Below, one piece after another: positions 56,594 through 64,000 of a stretch of DNA of 64,000 nucleotides (positions are counted from its first letter, which is position 1; every line of letters begins with the position of its first letter). Both the position numbers and the translations under genes were made by a program. The stretch is from Zychaea mexicana (taxonomy: Eukaryota; Mucoromycota; Mucoromycetes; Mucorales; Lichtheimiaceae): NCBI RefSeq assembly GCF_025766255.1, contig NW_026516674.1, forward strand, positions 186,001-250,000, given 5' to 3'. Below the pieces are notes generated by a model that did not search any database, was not told the DNA's origin, and was given only the letters and a program-made list of their open reading frames with translations.

Positions 56594-56941
56594 ATGGATC
56601 CCGGTCAGTCACATTTCGAGAAACTGAAAACAGTGCCACATTTGATCGACGAAGACCCTTCTATCATCACGCCGTCGTCGCAAAAACGGTATATGGACAT
56701 GCCATGGAAAGACTTTGCCGCCATGATGCAAAAAAACAAGGAAGCCGCAGAAAAGTACGAAAAGTACCAGAAGCGAAAGGACGATAACACAACAGACAGT
56801 GCCACCGACAAGTCAATATCTTCATCACCAGCCGGTACACCAGCAGTAGAAGAAGGCGAGAACGAAGGCGCTTGGGACAGCGAGACGGGATATCAAGATG
56901 AAGATCATGCGCCACTGCGCGGGCAACAAAAACAACCATAA
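56594..56941 (+). CDS. Hypothetical 115-residue acidic protein
   Basis: Unrecognised single-exon gene from the ATG at 56594 (MDPGQSHFEKLKTVPHLIDE) to a stop at 56939-56941. The N-terminal 75 residues look conserved in style: a short motif QKRYMDMPWKDFAAMMQKNK followed by a predicted Lys/Glu-rich helix. The C-terminal third is Ser/Thr/Glu/Gly-rich and disordered. It follows the ABC-F gene by only 163 bp, with a CT-rich run (about 56505-56550) just before it, a usual fungal promoter signal. No signal peptide or membrane segment. It is probably a real small gene given the promoter-like tract and compact frame. Confidence 0.6.
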   Translation: MDPGQSHFEKLKTVPHLIDEDPSIITPSSQKRYMDMPWKDFAAMMQKNKEAAEKYEKYQKRKDDNTTDSATDKSISSSPAGTPAVEEGENEGAWDSETGYQDEDHAPLRGQQKQP

Positions 56942-57013
56942 ACTATAACTTTTTTTCTTGTTGCAAAAGTATGGTACACTGTGTAGTATAGATATTAATA
57001 TATGATTATTTTT

Positions 57014-60000
57014 CTACGAATATGTCTCCATAAAGTTCCCTGGAACAAGTCCTCGCGTATGAGTCAAACGCTTGTCGCTATGAACAATCTGAGCATCCCA
57101 CCATCCGTCTCTCTTCTTTTCAATGACTGCCAATATGTCATTCTTAGTAAATGTAATTTCGGACTCAATCTATGTAGTAGTATATAGTTTAGTCTTTCTC
57201 TCCCTCTCATTGGTCACACAAAACATCTGCATTTTATGTGTTCACCTTTGCGTCATAGCTCCATTGTGCTTTCACTAAATAACAAACAACACGCTTGTCA
57301 GTCCACGTTACGATAGACAATGCGATAAAATGAATACTATTTTACCATATTCAAGCACCGGTGTCCCGTCCTCCAACACTAGTTTTGACGATATGGTGTT
57401 AAAGCGATGGTTGTCTATGGGCCCGGCCGATGAAGCATAAGAATGATCAGGAAAAGATATGCTCTGCGGCGACGTTTGCGCCGAATTCGTAGGCGACCTT
57501 TTCTCTTCCTTCTTTTGCCCCAGAATCCCTAATGAAAAGCGTGGTTTTCCACCAGTATCGACATCCGTTTTTTTCTTCAGGAAGGGAAATACAGCATAAT
57601 GCTTGTTTTTCTTTTTTCCTTTACGAGGAGCCGTCTGTGCTTCGTCTTGCTCTAGAAAGCCCATGTTGCGAGGACTAGTGATAGTACCTGCAGTGGTAGG
57701 GGCTGTTGGAGATATCCGACTATCGAGATCGGCTGCAGGAGATGGATATCCTCGCAATTTCGTCGGCGATGTTGTCGTTGGTATTGCAGTAGTAATAGTG
57801 GTGTTGTGGTTCTTTGTGGGTAAATGTTGATTAGTTGCATTAAGTGTTGTTGCAGTCGTTGGTCGTTCAATTACAGGTTCGTGCGGATAGGGGATAGTGG
57901 CAGGTGATCGTTGGAAGGTTGCTAAATGGTAATCGTCGATATCTAGAGTTTCTTGGTTACTATTGGCAAATTGCTGGCTTGCTTCAGATTACACAAAATG
58001 GTATACCTTTATCGAGCGGTGGTTGGATCTGAGGAGCATATACGTTGTTCTATCAAGTTCGATGCACATTTTATACTTCACTCTCACATATACATTAGGC
58101 ATGTACATTCTTACCTCGTTGTTGGACTTTGTTGTTGCTGTTGTTTCTGGTGGAAGGGAAGGAAGTGCTTTTTCTTGGAGCTTATGATCAGTTGTTGTTC
58201 TAGGTGCAAAAATACAAACGTGATTAGTCTAGTTTTAAAACTTGCATGATTTTACTCCCTCTTGTACCGACGTTTCTGCTTCAGTCTTTTCTTCAGTCGG
58301 CCGCTTGGGAGAATATGATGGATCATGCTCACGCTGAAAAAAACATTGACGCAGAGATAAGGAGATATATTTGGATCATTAGTACAGCAGTCGATCAAAT
58401 ATGCACTGTGGTAGGATTGAAAAAAGAAAAAAGAGATGATCTCCTTTTTTTACCATGCTTTCCGATGTTTGTGGCCTTGAAGATGGCAGTTTCCGCAGTT
58501 GATCATTTACAGATCGAAGCTCTTCATCTTTCACTGGTATATTGATCTCGCGAACCGTGCGAGGGGTTGGTGGAGCCGTTGACTCGGGTACTTCGTCAAA
58601 ATTGTGGTGACATGTGTATTTTGGTATATCTGGGTGGTACAATTAGGATCGAAATGAAACACTATCCAAGAATAAGAAACACTCTCTTTACCAACCTGGT
58701 ACTATGGAACCTGTTCCTTTTGCTTGAATAAACGAATAGATGTCCGCGGCGATGTCTAGATTGTCCAGTGCACCTCGTATACGATCACAAGACTACGTCC
58801 ATTCCATATACATATTGACTTTAATCTCTATTGTCCACTCTCCGTCTCTTACGTCTTGATTGATCGTTCTATCTTCTTTTTTGGTTATTATACCTGGTCA
58901 TCGATCGTATAAACGTTGGATATCATATTTGCATACCTAAAGGAAAACCAACAACATTCAGCTTGAATAACGTGTTTGTAATACATGTTCGAAGCAGATT
59001 ACCACTTACGCAAGTAAGGTCCCACTTAAATAATTCAAACGTTTTTCTTCCAGTTCTTGGAATGTGTTACACGACTCTTTCCATTCATCTACCCAGTGCT
59101 TTGTGACGGACTCTAGAATTCCCACCGATAACTTGTATTCATGGTCTATAAATGAACAATAGCATAGAGAATTTGGGATGAGTGGCATGTACATCACACA
59201 AGGCACATGTTACATTACCTACTGTCGCCGTCTTCTGCTTGATCTAGAACACGAGAGATAGAAAAATAGAGAATGTCGTCAGCATATAGTATGATGTGTT
59301 CCCTTAGTACTAGAACCAGAACTACTACTCCTTGGTAGGAGCAAGGGGAGACGCAAAAAGAAAGAAAAAAGAGGGCGGGCTGCTTGCGAGAGAGTGCAGA
59401 AATCCCATTACATACCTGCATCAACTCGTCTCCTTGTCGATCTCCTGCGTAATTCTTCAAGTTATTGCACTCATCCAAGTATGCTTGACGCGCCTGTATT
59501 TAATTGTTGTTTTAGTTATATGTAGAATATCAAAGATCAATTGTTGAATTACACGTCGTACACATTAAAACCGCAGCTAAATCTTAGCGACTACTAGTAC
59601 GACCACCACCACCTTATCTCCACTTGAGAACGATCGCTGCCAGCCACCTTGGCATCCCCTAATAGTAATAGACATACTTACCCGCTTAACGTTCTCCATA
59701 TGCATATATCGCAAGTTTTGTACCTTGTCGATTTCAGCCATTGTCTATCATAAACATTTAGTATCGAGTCAGAAAAGTTTTAGATTAATACGATGCCAAG
59801 ACCACCAAAAGTGGCCCGCACTCCCTTTACAAATCCTTCATCACCCGTTCTCCCCGTCCAACCCCCTTCCCCCTTTATGCAAGCTGATATGGGTCTAAGA
59901 TTCTCTTTACCGATTTGCGCACAGCTTTTTGCTCCCTGATAAACGCAGATAATGGAGTTTCCAAGAGATGATGTATTTGTTGTGCAAGATCAATGTGTGC

Positions 60001-60514
60001 ACGAGCAGCTGCTTCGGTTGCTGTCGGTATACTCTGCAGTGTATCTGCAAATGTGCTGGATGCTTCTTCGCTTTCAGATAACCGTATTTGCGATAACTTT
60101 AATAACCGTTCGCCATAGTCCTGCTCGATTTGTGCTCTGCAATTATGTATTGAAACAAAGAGAAAAGAAACACATGAGATTCTATACTACTACCCTCTTC
60201 TCTTCACAACGGCTAGTTAGGGTTATAAACCTTTTCTCAAACACTTTCAGAATCGTTTCACACGTTCGTTTGGATTTTAGTAGTCGCTCAAGAATGTTGT
60301 TAAGGGCGGTATTGTCATTAGCCTAAAATAACGAAAGGAAAGAGGTTGGTGAGCAACTGCATGTCTTGGTTTCTCGGCTTTTTTGCTGGTAGTTGCCAAG
60401 GTGGTGAATAGCGTGTGGCGTAAAAAAATAGTTTGAAGATTTTTGTACCCAAAAGTGATCGGCCATGCGAGGCGGCATAAAGTTGGGAGGTGGTGCTAGT
60501 GAAATGGTTGCCAT
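57014..60514 (-). CDS. F-BAR and SH3 domain protein (Imp2/Cdc15/Hof1 or Bzz1-like)
   Basis: Membrane-curving scaffold acting with actin at septa or endocytic sites. The ATG at 60514 starts MATISLAPPPNFMPPRMADH, followed by an intron after the Trp codon. Then comes NDNTALNNILERLLKSKRTC and LKVFEKRAQIEQDYGERLLKL (around 60110-60325), the standard FCH/F-BAR opening. Later helices include KVQNLRYMHMENVKRARQAY and LSVGILESVTKHWVDEWKES, then LEEKRLNYLSGTLLAYANMI. The middle is a Pro/Ser/Thr linker with PSSRPQTSESM and a basic KGKKKNKHYAVFPF block. The C-terminal SH3 (57014-57250) reads SEITFTKNDILAVIEKKRDG, WWDAQIVHS and GLVPGNFMETYS, then a stop. At least twelve short introns. The domain order is clear; the exact ortholog is not. 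Confidence 0.87.
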
Positions 60515-61797
60515 GGTTGCGTATTAAAAGCTGAGCGTTGTGTGTGCGGCAAAGCTCTGGTGGTGTTGGTGGTGATTGATAACAGAGGATAGCGACAGTT
60601 TGTTTCAACAGTTTGTGGGGGTGGAGAAGCTAAAAAAAGAGTGATAATAATGAAAATACACAAAAATCAGAAAAGAGAAAAGCTTAATGCGAGCGCCCGT
60701 TGGTGCGGCAGAATGTGGAGAACGCTATTGCCCTCTCTCTCTTCGCATGTGACGTGTTGTGAGGCAACAAAGAGGAAAAAGGGTAGCACACTGATATACA
60801 TTATGGGCTTAAATATATGAAAAGGATACCAGACATGATGTATCTTTTCTTCATACAGTACACAGCGCGCGCAACCAACAGTTTATTGATAAGAAAAATT
60901 CATTTAACAACATTGTAAGCTAACAACAAATAACTAATGTAGGACCCGGAACGATCTGCAAGCGAGTATACTTTCCACAAGCAGTCTTAAATGAGTCCCT
61001 TTAACAATTATTTTTCGAGGTTGAATGGCCTTTGCTGAGCAAAAAACGTGTTTGCATAAGAACTATTGTTTTTTTCAAAAATGAAAAAGAAACGCTAGTC
61101 CCCCAAATCATGATTGCTCACTGAATGACAATGGCTAACCTCGTTAAGATGTAAAAGAAAAGCTTTTTTTTTCTTCCCGCTTTGCTTGGTTATCATAGGC
61201 AAAACGCGTGTTCGAGTCTCCGACGCACAAACACTAAACGACTTCTTGTGTAACCCACTTATGCTGTCATGACAACCACCTTTTCCTTGGCAAACCGAGA
61301 CTTTTGCAGATCCTCTTATGAATGTGTAAGGAAGGCTTCTATTAATTTTGGGTCTCATATATGACGTCGTATGGCTTTATGCACAGCACGAGCCCCAGAT
61401 GGAGCCGTCGTCGCGAACTACATATATACAGATTAGACTCGAGTACTACTGCTACACCCTAACAAAACTAAGCTACCATTTAACTTATATGACCTAATTG
61501 AGCATACAATAAGAATTGTTCATTTTAAAGATCCAAGCCCAAGACCTCCATGAACGTTTGTTCCAGATTTGATAGTCTTACGGGAAATACACTCTTCTGT
61601 TGCTCTTTTAGAAAAGCGATTGCCTAAGTTGATAGCATCACGTAATTTAACTTGGTTTTCATCAGCACAAACAGCTTCAATATGCAGCTTTATCGTTGTG
61701 TTGGAATCAATAACAGATGTTTGAGCAGCGCTAGACAATCCTCCATCACTGGTCAGGCTCGATTTCCCCTTTCATTTGTACATGTTATGCGTTTAGT
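60515..61797. other. Gap between F-BAR gene start and gypsy relic
   Basis: Contains the F-BAR gene promoter (GC-rich repeats and a CTCTCTCTCTTC run around 60732-60746). A minus-strand frame open from about 61770 to 61520 (GLSSAAQTSVIDSNTTIKLH, ending GGLGLGSLK) lacks a start codon and any family match; it may be a decayed exon. Nothing else supportable. Confidence 0.35.
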
Positions 61798-64000
61798 AAA
61801 AAGTAAAGAAGGCAAAACAGAGATTTTGGACAGTAAGGATCAATTCTTCAATTCTTGCTAGTGGAAATTTGTCTTTTTCCGTTTTCGAATTTAATTTTTT
61901 ATGAGACACAAAAACGTAGCGAATTATCAGCTTTGGGAACCAGAACGGGTGTTGAACACCATGGACTTGAACATTCGACGATAACTCCTTTTTCTTTCAT
62001 TTTTTTGACTTCTGCAGCAATAGCAGCTTTTTCAGCTAGTGATCGTCGTGGAGCAGGCGTAAAAACAGGTGCGGCATTGCCTGTGTTGATATAATGCATG
62101 ATTGGTACACTTGTTTGTTTTGGTGATTGGTTGTACAAATCGGGATGTTGTAGTATAATTGTTGAATTGGTACCGGTATTGTTATTAATAAATCCGTCGT
62201 CGTCATTTCTGTTGTTGCCGTTGCACGGTTGCTGTTCGCCACTCTGATATCTTTTTTCTGGATCAAGGTTCTGGTGTCAGGATCCAAGAAAGTACCTAAT
62301 CCTACAAGCCAATCCATACCAAGGATTAATTTGATGTTTTGTTGTGGGACTACGCGCAATTTGGTTGGATATTGTTGATCATTCATTTCAAAGGTGTGTG
62401 GTATTCCACATTTCATAAAATCAATTCCCATACATCGCTCTCATAATAATATCATCATATCTCATAGCAAACAATAATAAATAAATAAATAATAATCGGT
62501 TGCTATGTTCCTGGATCTACTACAAACAATAATCATCCATAAAGAAATAACAAATACAGTTCAAATAATATCTTTATTCTTGAATCAATAATAATAATAA
62601 TAATAATAAAGGGTACTCTCCCCAAAAGTCCCGTACAAACAAACACATATACAATCCAATAATAATACCAATATCAATTTTGAGAACAATCCACGATTGT
62701 ATCTATAATAACAAACAACTACCATTTCATTCGGAATATTGTGATAAAAAAACATATATAAACAACTACTTTAGAAATCATTATAAAGAACAGATTATAT
62801 TTTTCTTTCATCAAATAAAACACCTAAATCGATTCTCACAAGACTTATACTTGTTCTCTTTTTATCGTTCTTTTCAATACTTATTCTTTTACTGCTTTCT
62901 CTATTTAAATCCTACCTATTCCACAAGGTGACAAAAAGTTGTTTGGTTGACAAGGCTTTAGATTTATTGCCGTACTGAATAAACATATTTGATGCAGGTG
63001 CAGCTGATAGTTGCGATTGTTGAACTGTTGCCTCGTCGGTTGTCGATACTTCTGAACCTGTGTCAATTAATTCTGATACAATCACATCATCAAGTTTGGC
63101 ATTTACTGTAAAACGCAAAGAATTTTGATTTTTATCGTCAATTTGTAAAGATTGTTTAGTTGGAATTGCTTCAGGTTGTTGACTGTTTTGAGATAAATAT
63201 TGGAATATTCGTGATTCGAATGTATCGTGATCATCTGTTGTGTCTATGCTGTTACCTGTGCTGTTGTTGTCGATGCCTTCTTTACTAGATCCTCTCACTA
63301 CTGATACTGATGCTTGGTGAGTTACTTGTTGTTCATTGTTGTTTCTTTTATTTTTGTTGTCTTTAATCTGTTTGCTTGTGGCCAAATTTACCACAGCCAT
63401 GACAGTTCCCATTGAACTTTTCCTGCTGCCATTATTATTATTGTTTTTGTTACTGCCGTTGTCATAGTTGCCTCCTCGTCTAAATTTCTTCCCATTTTGT
63501 TGTTCACGCTGAAAATTACTATCGAAGTCCATAGGGGTTGCTGTATCTGTTGTTGTTGGTGCTGTTGTTGATGGTGGATGCATGGCTGGTGGAGTTGAAA
63601 AAGGAAGTTTTGGGATACCGTGATGAAACAGGATTAATATGTGCTGTGGCGTTGTCGATCTTGTTCGATGAAAGTTTCAATCTTGCGCTAAAAGTAACCA
63701 TACTTCCGTTTTGTTGTTTCATTTCTGGTAATTCGAGAGTGCCACGACAGATGCATGTTGAGCGCCCCCAAAATGAACGATAAAATAAATTTTGAGTTGA
63801 TCAATATCCTTTGTTACTGCTTCGTCCAACGAATCATACCAAACGACTGCATCGTGTTCTATTGGCATTATGAATTCAAGACAGCTTTCTTATTTATCGT
63901 AACCATAGTAACTAATGGCTTTGTCGAAAATTGATAACCATATATATGGATTTTCGTCAGCTTTACCTGCATAAGGTCGCAAAGTCAAACGTCTGTACTT
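61798..64000 (-). mobile_element. Decayed Ty3/gypsy LTR retrotransposon (gag-protease-RT start), running past the window end
   Basis: Retroelement fragment read on the minus strand from the window edge. Gag capsid-like sequence (63800-64000) includes LTLRPYAGKADENPYIWLSI and VVWYDSLDEAVTKDIDQLKI, broken by an in-frame stop. A zinc-knuckle remnant CHGCGKFGHKQ lies at about 63370-63400, frame-shifted so the last Cys is lost. The aspartic protease shows VSELIDTGSEVST at about 63050, the DTG active site; after an insertion it resumes with LRVVPQQNIKLILGMDWL. The reverse transcriptase N-terminus has KGVIVECSSPWCSTPVLVPK and DNSLRFCV, then in another frame KKLNSKTEKDKFPLARIEEL. The polymerase YxDD region, RNase H and integrase are absent, so the element is truncated near 61800. 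No LTR was identified. Confidence 0.85.
62411..62925. mobile_element. AT-rich 0.5-kb insertion inside the gypsy protease region
   Basis: Very AT-rich, non-coding block separating two parts of the retroelement protease reading frame. The 9-bp sequence TATTCCACA occurs at 62402-62410 and again at 62917-62925, as expected of a target-site duplication. Inside are ATAATAATA and AAATAAATAAAT runs and an 8-bp inverted repeat CATAGCAA/TTGCTATG (about 62464-62508). It carries no protein-coding signal, so it would be a non-autonomous element or a solo LTR of another family. Terminal repeats were not demonstrated. Confidence 0.5.

Noticed and set aside
61196..61245. Possible tRNA T-arm (GTGTTCGAGTCTCC)
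   Set aside because: The flanking bases do not pair as a T-stem and no acceptor stem or D-arm can be drawn on either strand.
61095..61358. 87-codon minus-strand frame upstream of the gypsy relic
   Set aside because: No domain or retroelement motif; Cys/Ser/Lys-rich composition looks random.

Overview
This is a nuclear fragment of a filamentous fungus, most likely an early-diverging zygomycete-type fungus (Mucoromycota). The evidence is compact genes with many short GT-AG introns (about 50-110 nt, often with CTAAC/CTGAC-like branch sites), gene order without operons, fungal families (Rom2/Rgf-type RhoGEF, F-BAR/SH3 protein, Mlp1/TPR, Nup170), a 6-pyruvoyl-tetrahydropterin synthase and a metazoan-like GLI-type zinc-finger factor. 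The phylum is an inference; a fungus is well supported. I see no rRNA or tRNA genes, CRISPR array or prokaryotic features.

Layout. 1-22.4 kb is gene-dense housekeeping DNA: the start of nucleoporin Nup155/Nup170 (-, cut by the window edge), ADE4 amidophosphoribosyltransferase (-), a RING-H2 ubiquitin ligase (+), a mitochondrial pyruvate dehydrogenase-kinase-family kinase (+), CENP-X/MHF2 (+), a four-finger GLI-like polyQ factor (-), the nuclear basket protein TPR/Mlp1 (+) and a zeta-class GST/maleylacetoacetate isomerase (-). 22.4-33.4 kb is an accessory island: a broken DDE transposase, a 21-bp repeat array, an orphan membrane-type ORF, a broken ORF that may be a transposase tail, a TauD-type dioxygenase and a second zeta-class GST. 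The two GST copies bracket the island in the same orientation. 33.4-51 kb is mostly minus strand: MFS sugar transporter, a Tc1-like relic, ketopantoate reductase with a mitochondrial-type leader and an 8-nt micro-exon, a DEP-DH-PH-CNH RhoGEF, ribosomal protein eL19 with an intron inside its start codon, a small unknown gene, PTP synthase and the PP2A B (PR55/Cdc55) subunit. 53.5-60.5 kb holds an ABC-F ATPase (Gcn20/ABCF3-like), a 115-residue unknown protein and an F-BAR/SH3 protein. 61.8-64.0 kb is a decayed Ty3/gypsy element interrupted by an AT-rich insertion.

Functional links are loose, as expected in a eukaryote. Two nucleoporins (Nup170, TPR) sit close together. The RhoGEF, F-BAR protein and Cdc55 all belong to polarity, cytokinesis and wall control. 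PTP synthase (tetrahydrobiopterin) and maleylacetoacetate isomerase could serve the two ends of aromatic amino-acid catabolism. No undescribed multi-gene system is evident. The most distinctive signals are the gene-structure curiosities (micro-exon, split start codon), the paired Cys-less zeta GSTs around a transposon island, and a cluster of TGTGGA motifs in the promoter shared by the GLI-like factor and TPR. Exon joins were read by eye from splice signals and family motifs and are unverified.
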